From the NCBI RefSeq assembly GCF_900635955.1, contig NZ_LR134201.1, positions 434,001 to 498,000 of the forward strand: DNA of 64,000 nucleotides. Direction: 5' to 3'. How positions within the stretch are numbered: position 1 is the first letter of the stretch; the number at the start of each line of letters is the position of its first letter. Of this stretch, positions 52,096 through 62,224 are shown one piece after another. Under the pieces are notes generated by a model, which searched no databases, had not been told where the DNA came from, and was given only the letters and a program-made list of their open reading frames with translations. The translations under genes were made by a program, and so were the position numbers. The stretch is from Cedecea lapagei. GTDB lineage: Bacteria; Pseudomonadota; Gammaproteobacteria; Enterobacterales; Enterobacteriaceae.

Positions 52096-54690
52096 ATGAA
52101 GACATCAGTCACGCGTAAAGTTTTTACGCTAGCGCCGCTGACGGCGACCATCGTGGCATCACTCTGGCCAGCGCTCGCTGCCGCCGAGAGTTATTTCAAC
52201 CCGGCATTTTTGTCGGAAGATACCGCGACGGTGGCGGATCTGTCTCGTTTTGAAAAAGGCAGCAACCAGCCGCCGGGCGTCTACCGCGTAGATATCTGGC
52301 GTAACGATGAGTTTGTTGCCACCGAAGACGTACAGTTTGCGGCGACAGACGCGAAAGTGACCGCTTCTGAAGCCGTGAAATCTGGCGGGCTGACGCCTTG
52401 CCTGGACGTTGACTGGCTTAAGCGCCTCGGCCTGAACCTGCTTGCTTACCCCGATCTGGCAAAATATAAAGCCGGAGAATGCGTGCCGGTAACCACGGCG
52501 GTGCCCGGCGCAGAAGTGGCCTACGACTTTGCACGTCTTCGCCTCGATATCAGCCTGCCTCAGGCCTCCCTGAACAACAGCGCCCGCGGCTATATTCCAC
52601 CGGAGCAGTGGGACGAAGGGATCCCTGCGGCGCTGCTGAACTACACCTTTACCGGCAACCGCGGAACTTACAACGACAGCTATTATCTGAACCTGCAAAG
52701 CGGGCTGAACTTCGGCCCGTGGCGCCTGCGTAACAACGGCGCCTGGAACTACACCAGCGGCGACGGCCACCGTGAGAATAAGTGGCAGAATATCAGCACC
52801 ACCCTGCAGCGCACCATTATTCCGCTTAAGAGCGAGCTGGTCATGGGTGACAGCAACACCGGCAGCGACGTGTTCGACAGCCTTGGCTTTCGCGGGGCTC
52901 GGATCTATTCATCCGACAGCATGTACCCTGACAGTTTGCAGGGTTATGCGCCAACCGTACGAGGGATTGCCCGTACCAACGCCAAAGTCGTCATCCGCCA
53001 GAATGGCTATGTTATCTATCAGAGCTACGTCTCTCCCGGCGCGTTTGCCATCAGCGATCTTAACCCGACCTCATCGAGCGGTGACCTTGAGGTCACGGTA
53101 GAAGAGAAAGACGGCGTACAACAGAAATACACCGTGCCTTACTCCACCGTACCCATGCTGCAGCGTGAAGGGCGTTTTAAGTATGACCTGGTGATGGGGG
53201 ACTTCCGCAGCGGTAACAGCCAGCAGGATAAGCCTTTCTTCACCCAGGGCACGCTGATTGCCGGTTTGCCGGCCGGCTACACCGCCTACGGCGGCACGCA
53301 GCTTGCTGAACGCTATACCGCCGTGGCGTTGGGCGCCGGGAAAAACCTCGGTGACTGGGGAGCTATCTCCCTCGATTTCACCCATGCGCGAAGCAAACTG
53401 GCCGATGACAGCGAGCATCAGGGCCAGTCGCTGCGCTTCCTGTATGCAAAATCCCTCAGCGGCTACGGGACGAACTTCCAGCTGCTCGGCTATCGCTACT
53501 CCACGCGCGGCTTCTATACGCTGGACGACGTGGCCTACCGCAACATGGAAGGCTATGAATATGAGTGGCAGAACAACGACAATAATCAGCAGGAGCTGGT
53601 CGCGACCGGCTATCACAACCTGCGCTATAACAAAAAGGGGCGTTTTCAGGTCAATATCTCCCAGTCGCTGGGGGATTACGGCTCCGTCTACGTTTCCGGC
53701 AGCCAGCAAACCTACTGGGGAACCGATCAGGACAACACCTGGTATCAGCTTGGTTACTCCAGCGGCTGGCGGGGCATCAGCTATTCACTCTCCTGGTCGT
53801 GGAGTAAATCCCTTGGCCTTTCGGACACCAACCGTATCGTCGCGTTTAACCTCTCGGTGCCGTTTAGCACCCTGCTGGGCCACGGCTACTCGCGCGACAC
53901 GGCGCTGGATCGTGCCTATGCCACGATGTCCACAAGCCGCAGCTCAGACGGCAAAAACAGCTGGCAAACCGGGGTCGGCGGGACGCTGCTGGAAGGACGT
54001 AACCTTAACTACAACGTGACTCAGGGTCATACCAGCAATAACGGCTATTCCGGCAGCGCCACCGCCAACTGGCAGGCGACCTACGGCACGCTCGGTCTTG
54101 GCTATAACTACGACCGCAATCAGCATGATTTCAACTGGCAGGCCTCGGGCGGCGTGGTTGGCCATGCGGACGGCGTGACCTTAAGCCAGCCGCTGGGCGA
54201 TACCAATGTCCTGATCAAAGCGCCGGGCGCATCCGGCGTCAGCGTTGAAAACCAGACCGGTGTTAAAACGGACTGGCGCGGCTACGCCGTGATGCCGTAC
54301 GCCACGGTTTATCGCTACAACCGTGTGGCGCTGGATACCAACACCATGGATAACCACACCGACATCGAAAACAACGTGAGCAGCGTGGTGCCGACCGAGG
54401 GCGCCCTCGTTCGCGCCACGTTCGACGCCCGCATTGGCGTACGTGCAATTATCACCGTCAAACGCGGCGATCGCCCTGTGCCGTTTGGCTCGGTGGTCAG
54501 GGAAGAACAAAGCGGCGTCACCAGCATGGTTGGCGATGACGGGCAGATCTACCTCAGCGGCCTGCCGCTGAAGGGCAAACTGCTGATCCAGTGGGGTGAC
54601 GGGACAGGTTCCCAGTGTCGCGCCAGCTACTCCCTGCCGGAGGAGAGCCTGAAGCAGGCTGTCGTCATGGCGACCGCCACCTGCTCATAG
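52096..54690 (+). CDS. fimD: Outer membrane usher
   Basis: 864 residues with signal peptide ending PALAAA. N-terminal chaperone-binding domain (AESYFNPAFLSEDTATVADL), 24-strand barrel with plug (VRGIARTNAKVVIRQNGYVI), and C-terminal domain (GSVVREEQSGVTSMVGDDGQ) are all present. It assembles and secretes the fimbria. Confidence 0.95.
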   Translation: MKTSVTRKVFTLAPLTATIVASLWPALAAAESYFNPAFLSEDTATVADLSRFEKGSNQPPGVYRVDIWRNDEFVATEDVQFAATDAKVTASEAVKSGGLTPCLDVDWLKRLGLNLLAYPDLAKYKAGECVPVTTAVPGAEVAYDFARLRLDISLPQASLNNSARGYIPPEQWDEGIPAALLNYTFTGNRGTYNDSYYLNLQSGLNFGPWRLRNNGAWNYTSGDGHRENKWQNISTTLQRTIIPLKSELVMGDSNTGSDVFDSLGFRGARIYSSDSMYPDSLQGYAPTVRGIARTNAKVVIRQNGYVIYQSYVSPGAFAISDLNPTSSSGDLEVTVEEKDGVQQKYTVPYSTVPMLQREGRFKYDLVMGDFRSGNSQQDKPFFTQGTLIAGLPAGYTAYGGTQLAERYTAVALGAGKNLGDWGAISLDFTHARSKLADDSEHQGQSLRFLYAKSLSGYGTNFQLLGYRYSTRGFYTLDDVAYRNMEGYEYEWQNNDNNQQELVATGYHNLRYNKKGRFQVNISQSLGDYGSVYVSGSQQTYWGTDQDNTWYQLGYSSGWRGISYSLSWSWSKSLGLSDTNRIVAFNLSVPFSTLLGHGYSRDTALDRAYATMSTSRSSDGKNSWQTGVGGTLLEGRNLNYNVTQGHTSNNGYSGSATANWQATYGTLGLGYNYDRNQHDFNWQASGGVVGHADGVTLSQPLGDTNVLIKAPGASGVSVENQTGVKTDWRGYAVMPYATVYRYNRVALDTNTMDNHTDIENNVSSVVPTEGALVRATFDARIGVRAIITVKRGDRPVPFGSVVREEQSGVTSMVGDDGQIYLSGLPLKGKLLIQWGDGTGSQCRASYSLPEESLKQAVVMATATCS

Positions 54691-54711
54691 CGTGCGGAAA
54701 GATTCAGGAAA

Positions 54712-55722
54712 ATGAAGATGAAACTGAAAAACTCTATTACCGCGGCTTTGCTGCTGGTGTGTGCCGGGCCAGCTGCGGCGACCGTTTGTTATAACTCCAG
54801 CGGCAGCGTCACCGACGTCTCTTACGATCTGTCGGACAAATTTAACAGCAGCAATAACAACGTCGGGCAAATCATTACCCTGGCGGAAAAGTCGCAGTGG
54901 GTAGGGGTGAACGCCACCTGTCCATCCGGTACCAAAGGTGACACCACGATGCGAAGCTACGTCACAGATCTGCCGGTGGAGGAGACCGTGGGTAGCTTCC
55001 AGTACCTGAAGATCAATGACTATCTTAACGGGGCGATGCAAATTACCGACAGCTTTGCCGGCACTTTCTACCCGCCGCATAACTACATTCAGATGGGTAA
55101 ACATCCTAATGTGCCGAAGGTAAAACCTTTCCCCGTGAACGACTCACGCCTGGTTTTCCGCCTGAAGGTGACCCGTCGTTTTATTAACATGGTGCCGATC
55201 CCGAAACAGACCATGTTCCGCGTCTATGTCACCACGCGCAGTTCGGACCCTTTAAGCACGCCGGTTTACACCATCAGCTACAGCGGCAAAGTTGAGGTGC
55301 CGCAGACCTGTGAGATCAATGCGGGCCAGGTCGTTGAGTTCGACTTCGGCAGCATCGGCGCATCGCTGTTCAGCCAGGCCGGGGCTGGTAATCGCCCGCA
55401 AAGCGTGACGCCGCAAAGTAAAACCATGGGCATCAAATGCACCAATATTGACGCGCAGGCTTACCTCACCCTGCGTCTTGAAGCCGAGAAGAGCAGCGGC
55501 AACATGATGGTGTCTGACAACAACGATTTAGGTTTTATTGTCTCCAACGCCAGCGGAACACCGCTGACGCCAAACAACCTTGGCAGCAAGATTGACTTCC
55601 AGCTGGATGACGCCGCCTCAGCCAGAGTGGGCATTCGCGCCTGGCCGGTTAGCGTCACGGGAGTGAAGCCGAAAGAGGGGCCATTTACCGCCCGCGGCTA
55701 CCTGCGTGTTGACTTCGATTGA
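54712..55722 (+). CDS. fimH: Fimbrial tip adhesin (FimH position)
   Basis: 336 residues with signal peptide (ITAALLLVCAGPAAA-TVC). The first 180 residues are a lectin-like domain (SSGSVTDVSYDLSDKFNSSN), the rest a pilin domain (VEVPQTCEINAGQVVEFDFG) ending ARGYLRVDFD. It lies in the FimH slot between usher and fimF. Sugar binding is not evident from the sequence. Confidence 0.85.
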   Translation: MKMKLKNSITAALLLVCAGPAAATVCYNSSGSVTDVSYDLSDKFNSSNNNVGQIITLAEKSQWVGVNATCPSGTKGDTTMRSYVTDLPVEETVGSFQYLKINDYLNGAMQITDSFAGTFYPPHNYIQMGKHPNVPKVKPFPVNDSRLVFRLKVTRRFINMVPIPKQTMFRVYVTTRSSDPLSTPVYTISYSGKVEVPQTCEINAGQVVEFDFGSIGASLFSQAGAGNRPQSVTPQSKTMGIKCTNIDAQAYLTLRLEAEKSSGNMMVSDNNDLGFIVSNASGTPLTPNNLGSKIDFQLDDAASARVGIRAWPVSVTGVKPKEGPFTARGYLRVDFD

Positions 55723-55733
55723 GGGGAGCAAAC

Positions 55734-56255
55734 ATGAAAAAAATATCCCTGACCATACTGATGCTGGCTTTGGCGGCAGTCCATCCGGCCGTGAAAGCGG
55801 ATTCGCCGCTGGGAGAGATCAACGTTGAGCTGCGGGGGAATATTGTGGATTACACCTGTGTGGTGGAGACTAGCAGCGACAACAAAACCGTGAAGATGGG
55901 CTCCTGGCCGACCAAACAGCTGCGCACCGCCGGGAGCACAACGCAGGCAATGCCTTTCAACCTCAAGCTAACGGGCTGCCCGCCGAGCGGGACGGCGTCC
56001 ATTACCTTTACCGGTAAAAACAACGGTGACGGCCTGCTGGCGCTCAATACGGCCAGTACGGCGAAGAACGTTGCGATTGAGCTTCTCGACGAGGACAAGA
56101 CACGGCTGCTGCTGGATAACGCCAGCAAAGAGATGCAGGTTGATGCTAACGGTGACGTGACGATGAGGTTCTGGGCTAACTACATTGCCACGGCGGACAA
56201 CCCGGATGCCGGCCTGGCCAATGCGGATGCGACATTCCTGATTAATTATAATTAA
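55734..56255 (+). CDS. fimF: Fimbrial minor subunit FimF
   Basis: 173 residues with signal peptide (ISLTILMLALAAVHPAVKA). IVDYTCVVETSSDNKTVKMG has the first Cys, LTGCPPSGTASITF the second, and the end ANADATFLINYN the chaperone motif. The frame overlaps the fimH stop but the ATG 55734 follows GAGGGGAG. Confidence 0.87.
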   Translation: MKKISLTILMLALAAVHPAVKADSPLGEINVELRGNIVDYTCVVETSSDNKTVKMGSWPTKQLRTAGSTTQAMPFNLKLTGCPPSGTASITFTGKNNGDGLLALNTASTAKNVAIELLDEDKTRLLLDNASKEMQVDANGDVTMRFWANYIATADNPDAGLANADATFLINYN

Positions 56256-56280
56256 GTAAATATCTTAATGGTTCCAGAAA

Positions 56281-56306
56281 ATTACCGGGAGGAGCATTCC
56301 CGGTAT
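56281..56306. terminator. Hairpin between fimF and fimZ
   Basis: ATTACCGGGA-GGAGCAT-TCCCGGTAT lies between convergent fimF and fimZ. There is only a short T tract, but the place suits a shared terminator. Confidence 0.55.
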
Positions 56307-56332
56307 TTCCGCTTCCCGTGCGCGGTTGTCCT

Positions 56333-56965
56333 TTAGAGCAGTTCGTGCACCTTGGCATAATCAATCAGCTCGACAATCGAAGTCAGTCCAAGTTTAGAGA
56401 ATATATTGGCTTTATGGGCGCTGATGGTTTTGTTACTCAACAACAGCTGCTCGGCAATCTCTTTATTCGACAATCCATTTGCCAGATAGCGCAGCACCGT
56501 GACTTCACGGTTCGATAACGGCATATCATCCATTGTGCCCCGTCGGGATTTATGGTTGCTGATAAAGTGCAGCGTCTCCGAGGGAAAAAAGGAGTAACCT
56601 GAAAGTAACATCTCAACCGCGTTGAAAATATCTTCCTGTTCCTTACGTTTACTCACAAATCCATTGGCCCCGGCCTGAATGGCGCGCCCGGCGTAAAAAG
56701 ACTCTGATTTCGATGACAGAAAAAGTATCTTTGTGTTTTCCTGTATGCTTTTGATTCTCTTAAGTAATGTGAAGCCATCGGTGTTGGGGAGTTCTATGTC
56801 AAGAATCACCAGGTCGACCGGATTTGCTCGCATATAGTCGATAACTTCCCGACCATCATCTGTTTTTAAAACAACATTAATATCTTTATTCTTCTGGAGC
56901 AGAACTTCTATCGACATTCTGACAATAGGGTGTTCGTCCATAATGATTACGGATGCCGGTTTCAT
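56333..56965 (-). CDS. fimZ: FimZ response regulator
   Basis: 210 residues, the exact length of FimZ. The receiver has DEHPIVRMSIEVLLQKNKD and the phospho-Asp in VDLVILDIELPNTDG; the LuxR-type helix-turn-helix is SNREVTVLRYLANGLSNKEI. It activates fimA. The ATG at 56965 is chosen for length and family match. The 500 bases upstream to fimY (57008-57529) have no gene and hold the fimZ promoter. Confidence 0.9.
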   Translation of the reverse strand: MKPASVIIMDEHPIVRMSIEVLLQKNKDINVVLKTDDGREVIDYMRANPVDLVILDIELPNTDGFTLLKRIKSIQENTKILFLSSKSESFYAGRAIQAGANGFVSKRKEQEDIFNAVEMLLSGYSFFPSETLHFISNHKSRRGTMDDMPLSNREVTVLRYLANGLSNKEIAEQLLLSNKTISAHKANIFSKLGLTSIVELIDYAKVHELL

Positions 56966-57529
56966 TTTTTTTGCCTCGATTGTTTGAAGAAAACATCGCT
57001 TTGACACAGCGTCAATGGCAGCGAAAGTGATAAACAGTGAGTTGGCGGTTGCCGGTCTTTATGCGGGAACCTCCTTGTTAATATTAAAAACTATCCCTTG
57101 TAATATTCGTTATTCATGACGGAAGAATGGCTGCCTAAATAACTCCACATTTAAACATTATAAATGCCCTGGCAATTATAAATATGTGATGAGGTGATTA
57201 TACAGCGCAGTTTTTGTGGGAAAAGTCTGATGTTTCTGAGATTAATCAGAGCTAATACGAAATGCTGTGTAATTAATCGCCCTTTTCGAGAATTGAATTA
57301 ACCAGCTTAAATTCTGCGTTAAGCTGGACTGAAAGACTTTTTAGTGCGCAAAAAATGACATTTAGTTCTGATTGTTACAGATTTGTTCTGGATCAAAAAA
57401 TGCTGAATGGCGTCATAGCGGAAAATTTGCGTCCAGGAATAGTTATAATTGTTGTTATTTTGTATATTTTTAACCCAAAGAAAACATGATATTTAAGTAA
57501 ATTCTTAAAATATCTTACTGCTCAGTCGC

Positions 57530-58270
57530 TTAGTTCGATCGGCAAAGGGCGGAGTTCGCAACAGAAATTTCATGAAGCAGATGCAGCAATTTACTGCGAT
57601 TGTCGAGCGCCAGGCGTGCCAACAGAACGTTGAAGCGGTAAACAACATGATGATAGGGTTTCTCAAGAAAAAGGGCGATCGATTTCAGCGACTCTCCTCG
57701 ACTTAATGCCAGCAAAATCGCCCATTCTCTGATGGAAAATCGAGGCGTGCCGTAAAGTGCGACCAAATCGGGCGTGCGGCAGCTCAAAGCCAGCTTCAGC
57801 CCCTCGGGCGGCAGACGACGTTCCACCATCTGGCAGTCGACGGCATAGCGGATAAATCGCGTAATCTCCGGCTTTCGCTGGGCGCTAAGCAGCGTTATTT
57901 GATGCTGAGGTGTCGCGATGGCCTGCTGGCGGATGCTCTTAAGGACTTCAAGCGTGGGGGTTTCCAGACTGTCGAGATCGATAATAAGACGCCGGGCAGG
58001 GGATTCGGCCTGAGGCACCAGAACGTCGTCCAGCGAGGGGTAGACCGGAATGTGCAGATGATGAAACAGGCTGCCGGTAATGGCATTGCTGAGAAAGCTA
58101 TCGTTAGAAAGCAGAATGGCATCGGGCTTCTTTGGTTTTTGTCCCCCAATCAATTGCTGCTGAAGATATTCAAGTCGATCAAAAATAATCGGCGCGCTGT
58201 AGCTGGAAGGGTTGAGAAAATAATCCGCCCGTCCCCGGCGGTGTTTACTTCGCCTCATAGCAGCGCACAT
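57530..58270 (-). CDS. fimY: FimY-like fimbrial regulator
   Basis: 246 residues. The C-terminal part (FSIREWAILLALSRGESLKS...VVYRFNVLLARLALDN) is a LuxR-like DNA-binding region. Salmonella FimY is about 240 residues and acts with FimZ to turn on fim. The ATG at 58270 has GAGGTGG 6 bases before it, and that site overlaps the upstream EAL gene stop, so the two are coupled. Confidence 0.75.
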   Translation of the reverse strand: MCAAMRRSKHRRGRADYFLNPSSYSAPIIFDRLEYLQQQLIGGQKPKKPDAILLSNDSFLSNAITGSLFHHLHIPVYPSLDDVLVPQAESPARRLIIDLDSLETPTLEVLKSIRQQAIATPQHQITLLSAQRKPEITRFIRYAVDCQMVERRLPPEGLKLALSCRTPDLVALYGTPRFSIREWAILLALSRGESLKSIALFLEKPYHHVVYRFNVLLARLALDNRSKLLHLLHEISVANSALCRSN

Positions 58271-58278
58271 AAGCCACC

Positions 58279-58986
58279 TCAGAGCGATAACGTATCGGTG
58301 AACACACAGCGTTTATGCGGCCATAAATAGCCTTGCCCGAGTGTGGCACCCGATTGACGGGCCAGCTCAAGATGATGTGAGTTTTCGATACCTTCGATAA
58401 CAATGTGAGGTGAGATATCAGCGCAGTGTGCAACCAGCTGCCGAAGCGTCCGGTGATTTTTGCTGAGCCTCCAGAATGCCTGCTTATCAATTTTTACTCC
58501 ACCAACGTAAATGGCGCAGTGGTGGAAGCTTTCAATACAGCCGTCGGTAAGGTCATCAAGCCATACCGATATCCCTTGTTGCTGTAATAGCTTAATTCGC
58601 TCGCACAGACAGAGTTGATGCTGTCTGGGTAGCGTGCCAAAGAGTGGTGCATCCTGTATCTCAATTGTTATCCATGATTCACAAACATCAAGCAACCGCG
58701 TGAACAGCCGATCGTGAATCAGCGCCAGAAAGGGAAGATTAAGAAAGTATCTGCCGGTTTTTTGCAGGCTCTTCAGCAGATTAACCTGATGGCAAAAGAG
58801 CGCCATGCTGTGGTCAACCGGAAGATTTGCAAAGAAAGCGTCAGCATCGCGCGAGGGCGATAGCTGGCTGAGGAGTTCGTGGCTAATAACTTGTCCGCTA
58901 AATAAATTAACTATCGGTTCCAGGTGGAACGCGGATATATGTTGGTTATCAGATAATAAATTGTTATCGGCTGAAATATTTATCAT
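58279..58986 (-). CDS. EAL-domain protein of the fim cluster (STM0551-like)
   Basis: 235 residues, a single EAL domain. Recognisable: SHELLSQL for EALLR (Arg replaced by Gln), LNLPFLAL (Asn), ITIEIQD (Glu), WLDDLTDG for DDFGTG, VKIDKQAFW (Lys), VIEGIEN (Glu) and GQGYLW. Most catalytic positions are kept, so c-di-GMP hydrolysis is possible. The position between fimY and fimW equals STM0551 in Salmonella, known to reduce fimbrial expression. Confidence 0.82.
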   Translation of the reverse strand: MINISADNNLLSDNQHISAFHLEPIVNLFSGQVISHELLSQLSPSRDADAFFANLPVDHSMALFCHQVNLLKSLQKTGRYFLNLPFLALIHDRLFTRLLDVCESWITIEIQDAPLFGTLPRQHQLCLCERIKLLQQQGISVWLDDLTDGCIESFHHCAIYVGGVKIDKQAFWRLSKNHRTLRQLVAHCADISPHIVIEGIENSHHLELARQSGATLGQGYLWPHKRCVFTDTLSL

Positions 58987-59239
58987 TATTTTGTCGCTAA
59001 TTGTGACAGCTATTGCTTAATTGCTGAATAATCAGTGGTCTGAGAGGAAGATGTGGTGTGCTTTCAGCAAAATTGGAGATTTTTCTGAACGGTATTCTCT
59101 CAATGCCGGGAATGAGTGAATACCGGGGATGACTTATTCCAGGATGCGAAAATTCTCAACTCTGGTATGTGAATAGAGCGTTTTTTTAATAATTAAGATA
59201 AATTCCCCGATGAAATAAGAAAAGGCTTAATCAAATCTT

Positions 59240-59842
59240 TCAATCTAACAAAAATGGCAAATTGAGCTTTATATAATTCATGAGCTTATATTGGTTCTTG
59301 ATTTTAAGTTTTTTCATAATCGACAGTCGTTTATCCCGAGCTGTCTTTTCATCAATATGCATAATGAAGGCGGCGTCAACCAGCGAATAGCCTGAGGCCA
59401 TCAGCTTCAGCAGTTCGCGCTCCTGCATGTTGAAATGCCGGGTTGTGCAGTAGTGGCAAATAGACGAAGGAACCGGGAGCGCGTTTTTCCTGCGCCTTTC
59501 CGGATCTATCCAGGGCGCCAGTTTCAGCCTGACATCCTCGACTTCATCTTCACGGTAAATTGACGGCAGCATATACAGGCAAGGGCGAAACATCAGGTTC
59601 TCCTGATCCTGCTTTCTGCAGATCAGGATGACGCGTTGATGCCGCGTCGTTTGCGGGATTTTATAGCAGTTGGCGGTTGGCCAGTTATCTTCGAGCGCAA
59701 AAAAAACCAGGTCGGCGACGTCCTTATGCGCCAAAGGTAAGAAGTGATAAGTCTCGCTAAACTGCTGGCAAAGCTGCTCGATAATAATTTTAATGCCATT
59801 GGCAAAGTGGCTATTTTTTTCACAGATAGCAACGGTAAGCAT
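59240..59842 (-). CDS. fimW: FimW-like LuxR-type fimbrial repressor
   Basis: 200 residues. The LuxR-type helix-turn-helix is FNMQERELLKLMASGYSLVD, RLSIMKKLKIKNQYKLMNYI. A CHYC pair lies near residue 128. Length and position match Salmonella FimW. GGAGGAAGG stands before the ATG. Confidence 0.78.
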   Translation of the reverse strand: MLTVAICEKNSHFANGIKIIIEQLCQQFSETYHFLPLAHKDVADLVFFALEDNWPTANCYKIPQTTRHQRVILICRKQDQENLMFRPCLYMLPSIYREDEVEDVRLKLAPWIDPERRRKNALPVPSSICHYCTTRHFNMQERELLKLMASGYSLVDAAFIMHIDEKTARDKRLSIMKKLKIKNQYKLMNYIKLNLPFLLD

Positions 59843-60055
59843 GCCTTCCTCCGGGCTGGTTGACTATTAAAAAAATGATAGTGAAAAAAACTCAGGTTAT
59901 GAATGTGTTAGGCCTTAACCCCGCGGGTGTGGCGGATGAATTATTGCCAGGCCATTTCCTGGGAGTAGCAGAAAAAACGGTAAAAAAACGCTTTAGGTAA
60001 AGTTTTCTGCTGTCACGCCGATGACTAAGACTTGTCTTACAGGGAATGAGAAGCC

Positions 60056-61720
60056 ATGTTAAACCGTATAAAAATTGTTACAAGCTTACTGGTCGTCCTG
60101 GGGCTGTTTGGCGTTTTGCAGATAGCGTCCGGTGGGTTGTTTTTTAACGCTTTGAAGCAGGACAAAGAAAATTTCACCGTTTTACAAACCATTCGTCAGC
60201 AGCAGTCAACGTTAAACGGCAGCTGGGTTGCCCTGTTGCAGACCCGTAATACCCTGAACCGCGCGGGCATTCGCTACATGATGGATGCCAACAAAATTGG
60301 CAGCGGCTCGACCGTTGAAGAGCTGATGGCGATTGCCACTACCTCGCTGAAACAGGCCGAGGTCGAGTGGGCGGCCTATGAAGCGCTACCGCGCGACCCG
60401 CGCCAGGACGATGCGGCTGCGCAGGATATTAAGCGCAACTACGACATTTACCACGGCGCGCTGGCGGAGCTGATTCAGCTGCTCGGAGCGGGAAAAATTA
60501 ATGAATTCTTCGACCAGCCGACGCAGGGGTATCAGGACGGCTTCGAGAAGCAATACGTCAATTACCTGCAGCAAAATGACCACCTCTATCAGGAGGCCGT
60601 AGACAGCAGCAACAGCTCCTACCGCATGGCTATCTGGATCCTCATCGGCGTGCTGATTGTGGTGCTGGCGGTGATTCTTGTGGTCTGGCAGGGGATCCGC
60701 ACGACGCTTATCTCTCCGCTTAACCGCCTGATTGAAAGTATCCGCCATATTGCCAGCGGCGATCTGGTGCGCAAAATTGACGTCGAAGGCACCAACGAGA
60801 TGGGGCAGCTGGCCGAGAACCTGCGCCACATGCAAAACGAGCTGGTTGTCACCGTGGGGGAAGTTCGTAACGGCGCGAATGCGATTTACAGCGGCGCCAG
60901 CGAAATCTCCATCGGGAATAACGATCTCTCTTCCCGCACCGAGCAGCAGGCGGCCTCGCTTGAGGAAACTGCCGCGAGCATGGAACAGCTCACCGCTACC
61001 GTTAAGCAGAATGCCGAGAATGCTCGTCAGGCCAGCCAGCTTGCGCTGAGCGCGTCTGAAACCGCACAGCGCGGCGGCAAAGTCGTGGACAACGTGGTGC
61101 ATACCATGAGCGAAATTGCCGGAAGCTCGCAGAAAATTGCCGACATCATCAGCGTTATTGACGGCATCGCCTTCCAGACCAATATCCTGGCTTTGAACGC
61201 CGCCGTTGAAGCCGCTCGCGCGGGTGAGCAGGGGCGTGGTTTTGCCGTGGTAGCCGGAGAAGTGCGTAACCTGGCGCAGCGCAGCGCCCAGGCTGCAAAA
61301 GAGATAAAAACCCTGATTGAAGACTCGGTCAGCAAGGTCGATACCGGTTCGACGCTGGTTGAAAGCGCCGGGGAAACCATGGGAGAGATCGTCAACGCTG
61401 TAACCCGCGTGACTGATATTATGGGGGAAATTGCCTCCGCTTCAGACGAACAAAGCCGGGGTATCGATCAGGTTGGGCTAGCCGTTGCGGAGATGGACCG
61501 GGTGACCCAGCAGAATGCCGCGCTGGTTGAGGAGTCCGCCGCCGCCGCCGCCGCGCTGGAAGAGCAGGCCAGCCGCCTCACTCAGTCCGTTTCCGTGTTC
61601 CGTATCGCGCAGGATCGCCAGGCAAAAGCGCAGTCTGCTGGGCCGAAAGCGGTTGTGGCGACGACGGTACCGCGCAAAGTTGTGGCCGCCGCGCCTGACG
61701 ATAACTGGGAAACGTTCTGA
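60056..61720 (+). CDS. Methyl-accepting chemotaxis protein
   Basis: 554 residues with two membrane segments (IVTSLLVVLGLFGVLQIASG and IWILIGVLIVVLAVILVVWQ near 190-210), TarH-type periplasmic sensor, HAMP (RTTLISPLNRLIESIRHIAS), and a conserved signalling tip (EAARAGEQGRGFAVVAGEVR). It ends NWETF, the CheR/CheB tether. Similar to Tsr-type receptors; the ligand is unknown. Confidence 0.93.
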   Translation: MLNRIKIVTSLLVVLGLFGVLQIASGGLFFNALKQDKENFTVLQTIRQQQSTLNGSWVALLQTRNTLNRAGIRYMMDANKIGSGSTVEELMAIATTSLKQAEVEWAAYEALPRDPRQDDAAAQDIKRNYDIYHGALAELIQLLGAGKINEFFDQPTQGYQDGFEKQYVNYLQQNDHLYQEAVDSSNSSYRMAIWILIGVLIVVLAVILVVWQGIRTTLISPLNRLIESIRHIASGDLVRKIDVEGTNEMGQLAENLRHMQNELVVTVGEVRNGANAIYSGASEISIGNNDLSSRTEQQAASLEETAASMEQLTATVKQNAENARQASQLALSASETAQRGGKVVDNVVHTMSEIAGSSQKIADIISVIDGIAFQTNILALNAAVEAARAGEQGRGFAVVAGEVRNLAQRSAQAAKEIKTLIEDSVSKVDTGSTLVESAGETMGEIVNAVTRVTDIMGEIASASDEQSRGIDQVGLAVAEMDRVTQQNAALVEESAAAAAALEEQASRLTQSVSVFRIAQDRQAKAQSAGPKAVVATTVPRKVVAAAPDDNWETF

Positions 61721-61737
61721 TTTAACGTCGTTAAATG

Positions 61738-61768
61738 AACCACGGTGGTCTTTGCTGCCGTGGTTTTA
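61738..61768 (+). terminator. Terminator after the chemoreceptor
   Basis: AACCACGG and CCGTGGTT with a 12-base loop, then TTATT. Confidence 0.75.
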
Positions 61769-61809
61769 TTTCGCCTCAGCAAACTCGACGCCCACGTTAT
61801 AAAATGACT

Positions 61810-61834
61810 GCCCCTTGTCATTAAGACGAGGGGC
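61810..61834 (-). terminator. Hairpin after ubiK
   Basis: GCCCCTTGTC-ATTAA-GACGAGGGGC, 7 bases after the ubiK stop on the minus strand. Confidence 0.65.
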
Positions 61835-61841
61835 GGGGGGA

Positions 61842-62102
61842 TTACTCTGCGGCTTTAGGGGCTTCGCGGTTTTCCAGCTCGGTCAGGCGCTGTTCCAGCA
61901 GAGCCAGCTTCTCGCGGGTGCGCAGCAGTACCTGAGTCTGCACGTCAAACTCTTCGCGGCTAACCAGATCGAGGCGGGTAAGCTGAGACTGCAGCACCTG
62001 GCGTACCTTCTTCTCCACATCATCCCCGAACTCACGAATCCCTTTCGGCATTGACTCATGGACCTGACGGGCGATTTGTTCAATTTTTTTCGGGTCAATC
62101 AT
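61842..62102 (-). CDS. ubiK: Ubiquinone biosynthesis accessory factor UbiK
   Basis: 86 residues. MIDPKKIEQIARQVHESMPK is the usual N-terminus and TREKLALLEQRLTELENREA the coiled coil of YqiC/UbiK. It supports the Ubi complex in ubiquinone synthesis. The longer open frame (to 62378) runs into the FMN riboswitch and is not coding. Divergent from ribB. Confidence 0.93.
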   Translation of the reverse strand: MIDPKKIEQIARQVHESMPKGIREFGDDVEKKVRQVLQSQLTRLDLVSREEFDVQTQVLLRTREKLALLEQRLTELENREAPKAAE

Positions 62103-62224
62103 AGCGGTTTCCATTATCTGGCGGGTGATGAGGCTAATTGTAATGCCTGAATGCCAGGGGATAAACTGGAAATGTTGCCTGCGTAATCGTTGCCCACAAA
62201 AATGATTAGCGCTATAGTGAACCT

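Noticed and set aside
60386..61102. 238-residue minus-strand frame inside the chemoreceptor gene
   Set aside because: Antisense shadow in GC-rich coding DNA, no ribosome site.
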